A program made the position numbers and the translations under genes. From Giesbergeria sp. (GTDB taxonomy: Bacteria; Pseudomonadota; Gammaproteobacteria; Burkholderiales; Burkholderiaceae_C): a DNA stretch of 64,000 nt. The notes below the pieces were generated by a model that did not search any database, was not told the origin of the DNA, and saw only the letters and a list, made by a program, of their open reading frames with translations. The DNA lies in contig JAGNYI010000004.1 in assembly GCA_017985015.1 (NCBI GenBank), positions 47,718 to 111,717 of the forward strand, written 5' to 3'. Below, in pieces: positions 1-8,660 of this stretch (positions within the stretch are counted from its first letter, which is position 1; each line of letters opens with the position of its first letter).

Positions 1-1
1 G

Positions 2-76
2 GGCATGGCCAAGTGCCCCTATTGCGGCACCGAGTACCGGCTCAAGGCAGGAGAAACCCTGAGCGCTGGACACTGA
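2..76 (+). CDS. Zinc-finger domain protein, C-terminal end only
   Basis: The last 24 codons of a gene that begins before the window. The visible end contains CPYCGT followed by EYRL and a short tail ending in AGH. This matches the C-terminus of the small zinc-finger (zf-CHCC, NDUFS6-like) proteins that in Burkholderiales commonly sit beside polysaccharide genes. The two cysteines would be part of a metal site whose other ligands lie outside the window. The reading frame is open from base 2 to TGA at 74-76. Family assignment rests on a very short stretch. Confidence 0.6.
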   Translation, partial: GMAKCPYCGTEYRLKAGETLSAGH

Positions 77-186
77 GAAAGTAGCTGTACGCGCATGGAG
101 CGTGCAGCTACCCACCCTGCCGGCATCGCCTGCGCGCCATGCGGCCCTAGCGAGGCGCCTTCCAGTTTTCCGCGAGTCACTCCCTT

Positions 187-1497
187 TTGATCTCAAACCT
201 TGCGCCCGCGCAGCCCCACTCCTGGCCGGAGCGCCTCTCCAGCGTGGCGGCCTTTGCGGTTCCGGGTCTGGCGCTGTGGCTGCCGTCGGGCTATTCCTAT
301 GGCGCCGCCCTGCTGCTGTTGGGGACCTTGCTTACGCTGAATCGCTGGCCGCGTCGGCAGCACGAAGCGTTCACCTGGTGGTTCGCTGCCAGCATGCTGG
401 CCATGGCCGTGGTGTGGGCGGCGCAGGCCGATCCGGCAGAGCATTTTGGTCGCGCTGATCGACCCGCCAAATTCATCCTCGGCGCTGCGTGCCTGCTTTT
501 TGTCACTTGCTATCCGCCCCGGCCACGGGCCCTGCTTGCCGGGCTCGCGGTCGGTAGCCTGGGCGCGGGTGGGCTGGCGCTGTGGCAGATGTACGGACTG
601 CACGCCGAGCGTGCCTGGGGTCACACCAATGCCATCCAGTACGGCAATCTTGCGCTGTGCCTGGCGACCATGCTGGCCTTGTATACGAGCGCTCTGTGGC
701 GTCAGCTCAGGGCATCCGCTCGCGTCCTGTGCATTCTTGGGGTGCTTGCAGGACTCGACGCCTCGGTGCTTTCGCAGTCGCGCGGTGGTTGGCTGGCCTT
801 GCTGCTCTCCCTGCCTTTGGCATTGGCCTGGTTGTTCCTGCGCCGACGCGAGACTTTCCGCGCGGTCGGCCTGGGTGTGGCGGCCATTGTCATCGTCCTG
901 GTGGTCTTGAATGGCGGCGTGCTGATGGAGCGCGTCGAGCGCATGGAGCACGAAATCCAGACCTACGACCAACATGGCGAAGCAGGAAATTCCGTGGGGC
1001 AAAGGCTTGAACACTGGCGTTTCGCCTGGGATATCGCGCGCGAGCGGCCACTGCTGGGCTGGGGTTTTGCGGGCTACATGGCGGAAAAGGCGGCCCGGGT
1101 GGCGGCGGGTCGCTACCATCCTTCGATCGTCGAATACAAGTTTGTTCACAACGAACTGCTCGACCAGTGGGTCAAACTGGGCATCATGGGGCCCGCCATG
1201 CTGCTCTTGTTCTATGCCCTGCCTCTGGCCATGTTTCTACCCAAGAGGGTGCGCATGAAAGACTACGAGCGCGACGCCGAACTGGGCGCCCACGCGCTGG
1301 CGCTGCGTCTGTGTGGCACCTGTATCCCTGTGCTCTATATCGGCTTCGGCCTGACGCAGGTCTTTTTTGCGCACAACAGCGGCATCATGTTCTATCTGTT
1401 CATGCTCATGCTGCTGTGGGCCGCGCTGCGGTCTGTGGAGCGGCAACTCGATGCCTTGCCTCCTCGCACGCTGGTTTCTGACACTCTGGCCCAATGA
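187..1497 (+). CDS. O-antigen ligase / Wzy-type membrane protein
   Basis: A 436-residue, very hydrophobic protein with about ten predicted membrane spans. A long central extramembrane loop (about residues 250-330) carries conserved-looking GWGFAGYM and HNELLDQW segments, as in the Wzy_C / O-antigen ligase family. Such proteins move lipid-linked glycan onto lipid A-core, or polymerise it, on the periplasmic face of the inner membrane. Downstream genes are glycosyltransferases, which fits. The start is TTG at 187 with no clear ribosome binding site, so the N-terminus is uncertain. Its stop overlaps the next start (ATGA at 1494). Ligase versus polymerase cannot be separated from sequence alone. 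Confidence 0.8.
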   Translation: MISNLAPAQPHSWPERLSSVAAFAVPGLALWLPSGYSYGAALLLLGTLLTLNRWPRRQHEAFTWWFAASMLAMAVVWAAQADPAEHFGRADRPAKFILGAACLLFVTCYPPRPRALLAGLAVGSLGAGGLALWQMYGLHAERAWGHTNAIQYGNLALCLATMLALYTSALWRQLRASARVLCILGVLAGLDASVLSQSRGGWLALLLSLPLALAWLFLRRRETFRAVGLGVAAIVIVLVVLNGGVLMERVERMEHEIQTYDQHGEAGNSVGQRLEHWRFAWDIARERPLLGWGFAGYMAEKAARVAAGRYHPSIVEYKFVHNELLDQWVKLGIMGPAMLLLFYALPLAMFLPKRVRMKDYERDAELGAHALALRLCGTCIPVLYIGFGLTQVFFAHNSGIMFYLFMLMLLWAALRSVERQLDALPPRTLVSDTLAQ

Positions 1498-2615
1498 GCA
1501 CCTTGCCTCCAGAACTGCCGCGCGTACTGCATTTCGTCACCGGTGGCTTTTCCGGTGCCACGCAGGTGGCCGTGGATCTGGTGCGGGCGCATGGTGAGAG
1601 CGGGTTGTTTGACTCCTTGCTGGTGCTGCGGCGCAAGCGCCAGACCGATCCGGTGCGCATCGCCGCCCTGCGTGCGCAAGGCCTGGCGGTAGAGGTGGTC
1701 CCAGGCTGGTCCCATGCTGCCACCATGTGGCAACTGGTGCGCCTGTGTCGCAAATTTCGGCCCGATCTGCTGGTGGCGCACGGATTCAGCGAGCACCTTT
1801 GGGGGCGCTATGCCGGGCTGATCGCGCGCGTGCCGCGCCTGGTACAGGTCGAGCACAACTCGCGCGAACGCTATACGCGCTGGCGCCAGGCACAGATGCT
1901 TTGGCTGGCGCGCCGCACCCAGGCCATCGTGGGCGTCTCGCAAGGCGTGCGCGAGGCGCTGCTGGCCCGTGGCGTGGATCCCTCGAAGACGCTGGCCATC
2001 CCCAACGGCATCCGGCTTGAGCCCTACGCACAGGCGCACGAGCATCCCTATGCGTCGCGCGAACCGGGCATTGTCATGGCCGCCCGGTTTGCACGGCAAA
2101 AAGACCACGCGAGCCTGCTGCACGCGCTGGCCCTGCTGCGCCAACGTGGACAGACGCCTGCGTTGCTGCTTGCGGGTGGCGGAAAGGCCAGCGCCCTTCG
2201 GCAGGCCAAAAATCTGTGCAGCCAGCTCGGTCTGCAGTCGCAGGTTCGATTTCTAGGCCATTGCAAAGACGTCCCCGGCCTGCTGATGTCGCAGCAGGTG
2301 TGCGTGCTGTCCACCCACTATGAAGGCATGCCACTGTCGCTGATCGAAGGCATGGCCGCCGGGTGCGCGGTGGTGGGCAGCCGGGTACTAGGTGTGCGCG
2401 AGGTGCTGCAGCATGAGCGCAACGGACTGCTGGTGGACGAAGGCGATCCCAAGGCCCTGGCCGATGCGCTGGAGCGCCTGCTGGCGCGGCCACAAGAGGC
2501 GGCTGCGATGGCCGCCCAGGGGCAGCGCGATGCGCGGAAACGCCATGGGCTGGCGCTGATGCTGTCGCGCTACGAAGCACTCTTTCTTCGATTGTTGGGG
2601 CAAAGGCCTGCATGA
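1494..2615 (+). CDS. Glycosyltransferase family 4 (GT-B fold)
   Basis: A 373-residue GT-B glycosyltransferase. The N-terminal acceptor half begins with a glycine-rich loop (TGGFSGATQ, about residues 16-24). The C-terminal donor half has IPNGI (169-173) and the E-x7-E nucleotide-sugar motif, E277 to E285, in YEGMPLSLIEG. Members retain anomeric configuration and act at the cytoplasmic face of the membrane on lipid-linked saccharides or lipid A-core. It overlaps its neighbours by 4 nt on both sides, so translation of the cluster is probably coupled. Donor and acceptor sugars cannot be inferred. Confidence 0.85.
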   Translation: MSTLPPELPRVLHFVTGGFSGATQVAVDLVRAHGESGLFDSLLVLRRKRQTDPVRIAALRAQGLAVEVVPGWSHAATMWQLVRLCRKFRPDLLVAHGFSEHLWGRYAGLIARVPRLVQVEHNSRERYTRWRQAQMLWLARRTQAIVGVSQGVREALLARGVDPSKTLAIPNGIRLEPYAQAHEHPYASREPGIVMAARFARQKDHASLLHALALLRQRGQTPALLLAGGGKASALRQAKNLCSQLGLQSQVRFLGHCKDVPGLLMSQQVCVLSTHYEGMPLSLIEGMAAGCAVVGSRVLGVREVLQHERNGLLVDEGDPKALADALERLLARPQEAAAMAAQGQRDARKRHGLALMLSRYEALFLRLLGQRPA

Positions 2616-3652
2616 ATAGCATCGCAGAACCCATCGAAGCGACGCCCTGGCTCAGTGTGTTGGTGCCCGCGTACAACGCGGCTGCTTATCTTGGCGAGTG
2701 TGTGGAATCGGTGCTGGCTCAGGGCATCGAGGGCGTTGAACTGGTGGTGGTGGACGATTGCTCCAATGATGCGTCGGCGGCGATTCTGACGCAGCTCGCC
2801 ACCCGTTGGCCGAAGGGCTTTCGCGTGCAACGCCATGCGCGCAACCGGGGATTGAGCTCGGCGCGTAACACCCTCCTGGAAGCGGCGCGCGGCGAATACC
2901 TGTGGTTTTTGGATGCCGATGACAAGTTGCTGCCGGGAGTCCTCGGTGAACTGCGCGACATCGTCCAGACCGACGCGCCCGACCTGGTGCTGTGTGACTT
3001 CGAGGTTTTGCGCGAGCGCCGCCAGATCAAGCACTGGCTGCGCGGAGAGCACCACCGCAAGTCGTTCGCGGGCGCGCCTGGCCTATTGCATGGCGACACG
3101 GCGCAGTTGCTGAGCGGCATGCTCCTGGCCGGGCAGTTGCACGCCTGGTCCAAAGTGTCCCGGCGCACGCTGTGGGATTCGGGGCTGCGCTTTCCCCCAG
3201 GCCAGTACTTCGAGGACATGGCCACCATGAGCCTGCTGGCGCTGGCGGCAGATTCCAGCTACTACGTGCCTCGCCCGTGGGTGGCCTACCGGCAGCACGA
3301 GCACAGCATTCTGGCCAATGCCAACTGGCAGAAGGCGCAAGACCAGTCGCGCGCCCTCGTTCCCTTGCGCGAGGCGCTGCGCTCGCATGCCAGTGCGCGG
3401 TCTCCAGAGCTGCGCCTTGCCCTGGCGCACCAGAGTGCCCGCAACCTCATGGGCGCGATGCGCTATCTGGATTCGCAATCGAGCGCGCTCGCATTCGCCG
3501 GGCCTTTGCCGGCGCTGGCCGACCAATTGCGGCAGAATTTTCGCGAGTCATCTCCCTTGACTGAGCAGGAACTCGCAAACGCCTATCTGCGGCGCGGCTG
3601 GCTTTTGCGGCGCCAGAAATTCCTGCGCTGGTTTGGCGCCTTCCGTGCATGA
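2612..3652 (+). CDS. Glycosyltransferase family 2 (GT-A fold)
   Basis: A 346-residue inverting GT-A enzyme. The nucleotide-binding N-terminus reads LSVLVPAYNAAAYL (about 14-27). VVDDCS (47-52) is followed by the metal-binding acidic cluster LDADD (100-104). The C-terminal third lacks membrane spans, so this is a soluble or peripheral transferase rather than a processive synthase. ATGA overlap with the preceding gene and another 4-nt overlap with the following one. Probably adds a sugar to the core or O-chain built by this cluster; substrate unknown. Confidence 0.85.
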   Translation: MNSIAEPIEATPWLSVLVPAYNAAAYLGECVESVLAQGIEGVELVVVDDCSNDASAAILTQLATRWPKGFRVQRHARNRGLSSARNTLLEAARGEYLWFLDADDKLLPGVLGELRDIVQTDAPDLVLCDFEVLRERRQIKHWLRGEHHRKSFAGAPGLLHGDTAQLLSGMLLAGQLHAWSKVSRRTLWDSGLRFPPGQYFEDMATMSLLALAADSSYYVPRPWVAYRQHEHSILANANWQKAQDQSRALVPLREALRSHASARSPELRLALAHQSARNLMGAMRYLDSQSSALAFAGPLPALADQLRQNFRESSPLTEQELANAYLRRGWLLRRQKFLRWFGAFRA

Positions 3653-4635
3653 TGCACGCTGCCCTGCCCTGGCGTGACCGCGCCGAGTTGTGGCTCGCAG
3701 GGGGACTCAAGCGCTATTTCCAATGGTTTGCGCGCACGGCAGAACCCGGGGTCGACACTGCCGCGCAGGAATACCTCTTTGGCTCCCGCAGGCCCGATGA
3801 GCGTGATCGCGCGCACAACGCGCGGGCGATTCCGCCGATTGTCTGGGCCTACTGGAGCGGCGCGGCTGCGCCCCCACTCATTGCGCGCTGCTTTGCCAAC
3901 TGGCGCCAGTTCAATCCCCATTTCAGCATCCGGGTGCTGGACGACGACAGCGTGCGCAACTACCTGGGCGAACTGCCTGAGGCGCTGGAGCATGCCAGTG
4001 CCACGCTGCGTGCCGACTGGATTCGTCTCGAACTGCTGCGCCGCCATGGTGGCATCTGGCTCGATGCCAGCACCTTGCTGACGGCGCCACTCGACTGGGT
4101 GCTGCAGCAGCAGCAGCGCAGCGGCAGCGATCTCATCGCCTACTACCTCGATCGCTACACCACGGACGCGCAGTTTCCCATCGTGGAAAACTGGTTTCTT
4201 GCAGCCCCGCCGCAAAGTGCCCTGGTGGCCGATCTGCAGCACGAATTCACCCACACCGTGTTGCCGCTGGGCGGTGCAGGCTATGTGGCGTATCTGCAGC
4301 GGCTGGGCAACTACGAACAGCTGCGCCAAGGCATTGACCTGCCCAACTACCTCAGCATGCATCTGGCCCTGCAGCGCTTGCTGCGCAGCGGCGCAAGCTA
4401 CCGCCTGTCACTGCGCTGCGCGGAAGATGGCCCCTTCCTCTATCATGCGCTGGGCCAATGGGGGCGCACTGCCCTAAAGATCCGCTTGCTGTTCCTGCGT
4501 GCGGCGAGCGCGCCGCCGCCGCTGATCAAATTGCGCAAGCCCGATCGCAAACGCCTGGACCTGTATCTGGAGCGCGGTCTGTACCTGCCCGAGAGCACCT
4601 TTGGGCGCTACCTGTGTCCGCCACCAACGCCATGA
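3649..4635 (+). CDS. Capsular-polysaccharide-type glycosyltransferase (DXD sugar-binding family)
   Basis: A 328-residue protein. After IPPIVWAYWSG (about 61-71) come DWIRLELL and GGIWLDAS (about 123-141), the signature of the Gly_transf_sug / Caps_synth family of mannosyl- or galactosyltransferase-like proteins. The D139-A-S stretch occupies the usual DXD-like metal site, but only one Asp is present, so the motif is not canonical. It overlaps both neighbours by 4 nt within the polysaccharide operon. Function is inferred as transfer of one sugar to the surface glycan. Confidence 0.75.
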   Translation: MMHAALPWRDRAELWLAGGLKRYFQWFARTAEPGVDTAAQEYLFGSRRPDERDRAHNARAIPPIVWAYWSGAAAPPLIARCFANWRQFNPHFSIRVLDDDSVRNYLGELPEALEHASATLRADWIRLELLRRHGGIWLDASTLLTAPLDWVLQQQQRSGSDLIAYYLDRYTTDAQFPIVENWFLAAPPQSALVADLQHEFTHTVLPLGGAGYVAYLQRLGNYEQLRQGIDLPNYLSMHLALQRLLRSGASYRLSLRCAEDGPFLYHALGQWGRTALKIRLLFLRAASAPPPLIKLRKPDRKRLDLYLERGLYLPESTFGRYLCPPPTP

Positions 4636-5378
4636 GCCGACGCCGAAAAACCAAAATCGAGAAGTGGTTTTCCTTCAACCGGTATCGCCGGCGCTTCGGC
4701 GCGCATGCGCTGGCTGCCGGCCTGCTGGGCGAGGACACCGAGGCGCTCAAAAGCACCCTGGTCGCCGGCGATGCGGCCGAATACGCTTATGGCTCACTGC
4801 CGGATTTGCAGGCGCACCTGCAGCGCTTGCGCCAGGAGTTCATTGGGCAACCCGAACTGCTCTATCACCATGCGGCGCTCATCGTGCTGATACGCCGGGA
4901 GGCGGCGCCAGAGCAGAATTTCGCGCGCTTCAAGCAGCTGTGGCTTTCTGAACAGGCCTTTTTGTCGGAGCATCTGGACCTGCGCTGGCTGGTGGCTGCC
5001 TGCGATACCTTCATTGACCATGATCCCGACGCCGGCCTTCGGGCCACCCTGATGAACGCGGTGCTGCTGGTCAACACCATCAAGTTGCAGGAAACCGAGC
5101 GCTTCCTGCAGGGGGCCGCGGAGTCACCCGATCGGCCCGAGTCGGTCGCCGCGCTGCAGGCTGGGCGGGTTGGCTTGATGGATGGTCTGTCTGCCTTTGT
5201 TGTCGGCACCGACGACACCTTGCGCAACATGCGCTGGCGCATGGAAAAGCTTTGCGCATTGCACCCGCTGGCCGCCATTGCCATAGTGGTCTTCGATCGC
5301 CTGCAGCAGCCCGAGAACAGCAATGTCTATTCACGTTTTCGCCTGCGCCATACGCGGGACCGCACGCGCTGGTGGTAG
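4632..5378 (+). CDS. Unknown protein at the end of the polysaccharide operon
   Basis: A 248-residue protein I do not recognise. The start is ATG at 4632, overlapping the previous stop; an upstream in-frame start would run far into the preceding gene. The N-terminus is very basic (MSRRRKTKIEKW) and the rest looks alpha-helical, with no signal peptide or membrane span. The helical pattern recalls TPR-like scaffolds, but no consensus repeat is visible. Position as last gene of a coupled five-gene string suggests an accessory role in surface glycan synthesis, such as a cytosolic regulator or partner. That is inference from context only. Confidence 0.65.
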   Translation: MSRRRKTKIEKWFSFNRYRRRFGAHALAAGLLGEDTEALKSTLVAGDAAEYAYGSLPDLQAHLQRLRQEFIGQPELLYHHAALIVLIRREAAPEQNFARFKQLWLSEQAFLSEHLDLRWLVAACDTFIDHDPDAGLRATLMNAVLLVNTIKLQETERFLQGAAESPDRPESVAALQAGRVGLMDGLSAFVVGTDDTLRNMRWRMEKLCALHPLAAIAIVVFDRLQQPENSNVYSRFRLRHTRDRTRWW

Positions 5379-5408
5379 TGCGCCGCAGCCTCTTGTACTT
5401 GATTGGCT

Positions 5409-6407
5409 TCAGCTGCAAAGCACCGCTTGGGCCTGCGCATGCAGGCGTTTGACGAGCACGCCGGCTTCGGGAAGGTCGTGCACCAGGCCGATGGCTTCGC
5501 CCACTGTGGCGTGGGCCCGGGAGTAGTCACCCGCTTGTACCCCGGCGTCGTAGCTCGCCTGCGCTGCTTCGGGCGCAGCGCGCAGCGCGTCCACGCGGCC
5601 CTCCCAGCTGCGGTGCAGGTCGTTGCGCAACGCCCGAAAATCATAGGGTGCAGGCCAGTGCTTGCGCCGCAGAATGTCAAACACGGCGCTGCGTGCGGTG
5701 CCATCGCCGCCGGCGGCCAGCGCCGCCTGCTTGGCGCCAAGAGGTGCCAGGCTCTCCTGCGTGGCCCAGAGGCGTGTGCCCAGCAGCGCGCCGTCGGCAC
5801 CCAGAGTCAGTGCGGCCGCCAGGCCCCGGCCGTCCGCAATACCGCCTGCCGCCAGCAGCAGGGTTTCTGGGGCATGGCCTGCCAGCCAGTCCGCCAGTTC
5901 GGGCACCAGAGTCAGGGTGGAGCGGCCATTGAGTCCATTCATCCCGTGGCCGCCGGCCTCCGCGCCCTGGGCGACCAACACCTGGGCGCCTGCTTCCAGA
6001 GCCTGTGCAGCTTGTTCCAGCCGCTGGATCTGGCAGATCAGGGGCGCGCCACTGGCGGCGATGCGGGCGGCGTAGCGGCGGGCGTCGCCAAACGAGAGCA
6101 TCACGGCGCGCGGACGCTCTTCGAGCGGCAGGTCCAGCACCCAGTCCAGCGCCGAGGCGTCCTCGTCGAGTTTCCAGGTGATGAAACCGATGCCGATGCG
6201 CTGGCTGTCCACCGCCTGCAAGGCCAGGCGATATTCGCGCTGCGTCCAGGCAAGATCGCCGTAGCCGCCGCCCACCAGACCCAGCGCGCCGGCGCGAGCG
6301 CAGGCGGCCGCCAGGGCGCCGCCCGAAGCCAGCGCCATGGGCGCAAGGGCGATCGGGGTGGTCAGGGAAAACTGCTTAGAGAACCGGGAGGCGTTGAGCT
6401 GCGTCAT
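5409..6407 (-). CDS. Nitronate monooxygenase (FMN-dependent, 2-nitropropane dioxygenase-like)
   Basis: A 332-residue TIM-barrel flavoprotein. Features are an N-terminal PIALAPMALASGG segment, the AQGAEAGGHG motif holding the family's catalytic histidine, and LLAAGGIADGRGLAAAL for FMN phosphate binding. Such enzymes oxidise alkyl nitronates such as propionate 3-nitronate; some homologues act on other enolates. The chosen ATG at 6407 overlaps the stop of the sensor kinase gene upstream (ATGA), so it is the third gene of a response regulator-kinase-oxidoreductase string. A longer upstream frame exists but only as a shadow of the kinase gene. Confidence 0.85.
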   Translation of the reverse strand: MTQLNASRFSKQFSLTTPIALAPMALASGGALAAACARAGALGLVGGGYGDLAWTQREYRLALQAVDSQRIGIGFITWKLDEDASALDWVLDLPLEERPRAVMLSFGDARRYAARIAASGAPLICQIQRLEQAAQALEAGAQVLVAQGAEAGGHGMNGLNGRSTLTLVPELADWLAGHAPETLLLAAGGIADGRGLAAALTLGADGALLGTRLWATQESLAPLGAKQAALAAGGDGTARSAVFDILRRKHWPAPYDFRALRNDLHRSWEGRVDALRAAPEAAQASYDAGVQAGDYSRAHATVGEAIGLVHDLPEAGVLVKRLHAQAQAVLCS

Positions 6408-7633
6408 GTGCCGATTCTCGCGCCGGCTGGCGTGAGCGGCAGCCGCAGCACGAAGCAGGCACCGCCACCTGCGTGGTCTTCGCAGTGCACGCTGCCGTGG
6501 TGGCGCGTGGCAATCGAGCGCACCAGAGCCAGCCCCAGGCCGACGCCGCCTGCGCGCTCGCTGGCCCCAGGCAGGCGGTAAAAGGGGTCGAAGATGCGTT
6601 CGCGCTGCGCCTCGGGGACCCCAGGGCCGCGGTCGCACACCTGCACCTGCGCCCAGCCGTTGCTGCGCTGCAGGATGACGGTGACCTCGCCCGTGCTGTA
6701 GCGGCGCGCATTCTCCAGCAGGTTGCGCAGCGCGCGGCGCAGCAGCTTGGCCACCCCGGTCACCTCGATGTCCTCGCCGCTTGCCTCCAGGTCCGCGCCC
6801 ACGCGCGCGCATTCCTCTGCGGCGAGCCCGACGAGATCCACGCTTTCAATGTCGCCCACATCGGCCTCGCGGGCGTCGAGCCGGCTGGCCAGGAGAATTT
6901 CTTCCACCAACTGGTCCAGCTCGCTGATGTTGCGTTCAATTTCGCGGCGAAACAGGGGCGAAGGATGGTCGCCATCCATCAGTGCCAGGCCCATACGGAT
7001 GCGCGTGAGCGGCGAGCGCAGCTCGTGCGAAGCATTGGCCAGCAGCGATTTGTGCGACCCTACCAGCGCTTCGATGCGCGCCGCCGCGGCGTTGAACTGG
7101 CGCGAGAGGTCCGCCACCTCGTCGTGGCCTTGCTCGGGCACGCGCGCGGCCAGGTCACCGCTGCCAAAGCGCTGTACGCCGCGCTGCAGCACCTCAAGCC
7201 GCAGCAGCAGCCGGCGAATGATGGGAAACACCCCCAGGGCCACGGCAATGCCCACCAGGCCCAGCATCCAGAGAAAACCAAAAGGCGGGCGGGTCCAGAA
7301 GGCGGTGTCGCGTTCCCTGGGCCCACGGGGGCCACGTTCGCCGCGCGGTCCGGGCTCGCGCGGAGCCACTTGCAGGACAAAGGCATCTCCAGAGTCCAGG
7401 TCTACCTTGAACTCGATGCCCTCACCGCGCACGCGCTGAGCGACACCATTGCCGACCACATCTCCCTGGGCATTGCGCAGCACCACTTCGCGTGGCGCCT
7501 GCACGCGCTGCACTTCGTTCTGCTCCGCCGCAACGCGCCAGGCCCAGCCCACGGCCAGGGTGAGCACCGCCACGCCGCCCACTACGGCAAGCCAGATACG
7601 CAAATAGAGGCGGCGGGAAAAGGGGTTGATCAA
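6404..7633 (-). CDS. Sensor histidine kinase (HAMP, HisKA, HATPase)
   Basis: About 409 residues: one membrane span near the N-terminus (LAVVGGVAVLTLAVGWAW), a short periplasmic loop, a second span (LWMLGLVGIAVALGV), a HAMP linker, the H-box ASHELRSPLTR, an N-box LRNLLENARR, and DRGPGVP and GVGLGLALV for ATP binding. It autophosphorylates on the H-box histidine and should donate to the response regulator encoded just upstream. The start is taken as TTG 7633 because GAGG lies at the right spacing; an ATG at 7657 adds eight residues but lacks a ribosome site. The periplasmic loop contains an unusual run GPRGERGPRGPRE. Confidence 0.88.
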   Translation of the reverse strand: MINPFSRRLYLRIWLAVVGGVAVLTLAVGWAWRVAAEQNEVQRVQAPREVVLRNAQGDVVGNGVAQRVRGEGIEFKVDLDSGDAFVLQVAPREPGPRGERGPRGPRERDTAFWTRPPFGFLWMLGLVGIAVALGVFPIIRRLLLRLEVLQRGVQRFGSGDLAARVPEQGHDEVADLSRQFNAAAARIEALVGSHKSLLANASHELRSPLTRIRMGLALMDGDHPSPLFRREIERNISELDQLVEEILLASRLDAREADVGDIESVDLVGLAAEECARVGADLEASGEDIEVTGVAKLLRRALRNLLENARRYSTGEVTVILQRSNGWAQVQVCDRGPGVPEAQRERIFDPFYRLPGASERAGGVGLGLALVRSIATRHHGSVHCEDHAGGGACFVLRLPLTPAGARIGT

Positions 7634-7699
7634 AAACACCTCAGCAGTGCTCCACATGGGTGTGCAGAACCCACAAGTGTTGCGCCAGGCGCTGCCCCG

Positions 7700-7785
7700 G
7701 CCAGCGGTCGCCGCGCAAGGGCCGCCCCGCCGCGCTGGCGGCGTCCCCCTTCAGGGGGGAAGGCGCGAAGCGACTCAGGGGGGGC
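7700..7785 (-). repeat. GC-rich intercistronic repeat, copy A
   Basis: Copy A of a 90-120 nt element also found at 43830-43938 and 47404-47520. Read on the minus strand it starts two bases after the response regulator stop with CCCCCCTGAGTCGC, then has complementary CCCCC/GGGGG and CCGCC/GGCGG arms and ends in GGCCCTTGCGCGG. It lies between the regulator and kinase genes of one apparent operon. Nothing suggests it is translated. It may attenuate or stabilise the message; no T-tract typical of an intrinsic terminator is present. Confidence 0.7.
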
Positions 7786-7787
7786 AT

Positions 7788-8504
7788 TCAATCCTGCTGT
7801 TTGGCGAAGACGTAGCCCACGCCGCGCACCGTGAGGATGCGGCGCGGGTTTTTGGCGTCGTCCTCGATGGCCGCGCGGATTCGGCCCATGTGCACGTCGA
7901 TGGAGCGATCAAAGGCTTCGAGCTCGCGCCCGCGCACCGCTTCCATGATCTGGTCGCGCGTGAGCACGCGGCCGGCGCGCTCGGCCATGGCCACCAGCAG
8001 GTCGAACTGGTAGGAGGTGAGCTCGCAAGGCTCGCCCGCCACGCAGACGCTGCGGGCATCGCGGTCGATTTCCAGCGTGCCGAAGCGCAGTGACTGGCTG
8101 GCCGGCGCAGCGCCCTCGTCGCGCCGGCGCAGCACCGCGCGGATGCGGGCCAGCAGTTCGCGCGGCTCGAAGGGTTTGGGCAGATAGTCGTCGGCGCCCA
8201 GCTCCAGGCCGATGATGCGGTCCATGGGGTCGCCTTTGGCCGTGAGCATCAGCACCGGCACGCGGGCCATCGGCCCCTGCAGGGCACGAATGCTGCGGCA
8301 GACGTCCAGCCCGTCCATGTCGGGCAGCATGAGGTCAAGAATCACGAGCTCGGGCAAGGGCGCGGTCCCCGGCGTTTGCAGCCGCGCCAGGCCGCTGCGG
8401 CCGTCGCCGCAATGATCCACCTGCATGCCCGACTGGGCGAGGTATTCCACCACCATGTCCGCCAGGCGGGTGTCGTCTTCAATCATCAGCAACTGCGTGG
8501 TCAT
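7788..8504 (-). CDS. OmpR-family response regulator
   Basis: A 238-residue two-domain regulator. The receiver domain has the acidic pocket MIEDD (7-11), phospho-acceptor D57 in VILDLMLPD, and KPF near residue 110. The C-terminal winged helix ends in RGVGYVF, diagnostic of OmpR/PhoB members. ATG 8504 is chosen because the protein then begins at the usual distance from the first acidic pair; an extended frame to 8597 has no support. It precedes the kinase gene in the same direction, with copy A of the GC-rich element between them. The signal and target genes are not evident. Confidence 0.92.
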   Translation of the reverse strand: MTTQLLMIEDDTRLADMVVEYLAQSGMQVDHCGDGRSGLARLQTPGTAPLPELVILDLMLPDMDGLDVCRSIRALQGPMARVPVLMLTAKGDPMDRIIGLELGADDYLPKPFEPRELLARIRAVLRRRDEGAAPASQSLRFGTLEIDRDARSVCVAGEPCELTSYQFDLLVAMAERAGRVLTRDQIMEAVRGRELEAFDRSIDVHMGRIRAAIEDDAKNPRRILTVRGVGYVFAKQQD

Positions 8505-8600
8505 GGCATTTCCGGCATGGGGGGAAGGATCATCTTGGCGTGCTGGCGTCTCGGGGGCTTGAAGCCTGGGTAAAGCCTGGGTAAACGCTTGCCTCACCGC

Positions 8601-8660
8601 ACAAAACTATTCTTTTTATAGCTGCAAACCTTTATTGGTCAAGCGCTAGGGCCTGTTTTT
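8601..8660 (-). repeat. Hairpin intergenic repeat, copy 1
   Basis: Minus-strand copy of the ~50-nt repeat with core GGC-nnn-TAGCGCTT ... AGCTATnAAA. It overlaps the 3' end of ampG: the repeat's TAGCGCTTGA contributes the last residues and the TGA stop. The copy is diverged in the second arm. Confidence 0.7.

Noticed and set aside
193-1149. Minus-strand open frame of 318 codons opposite the O-antigen ligase gene
   Set aside because: Gln/Arg-rich with no motif; the plus strand codes a clear membrane protein.
7700-7785. Intrinsic terminator in the regulator-kinase gap
   Set aside because: The GC-rich element has complementary arms but no following T-tract on the relevant strand, so it is reported as a repeat.
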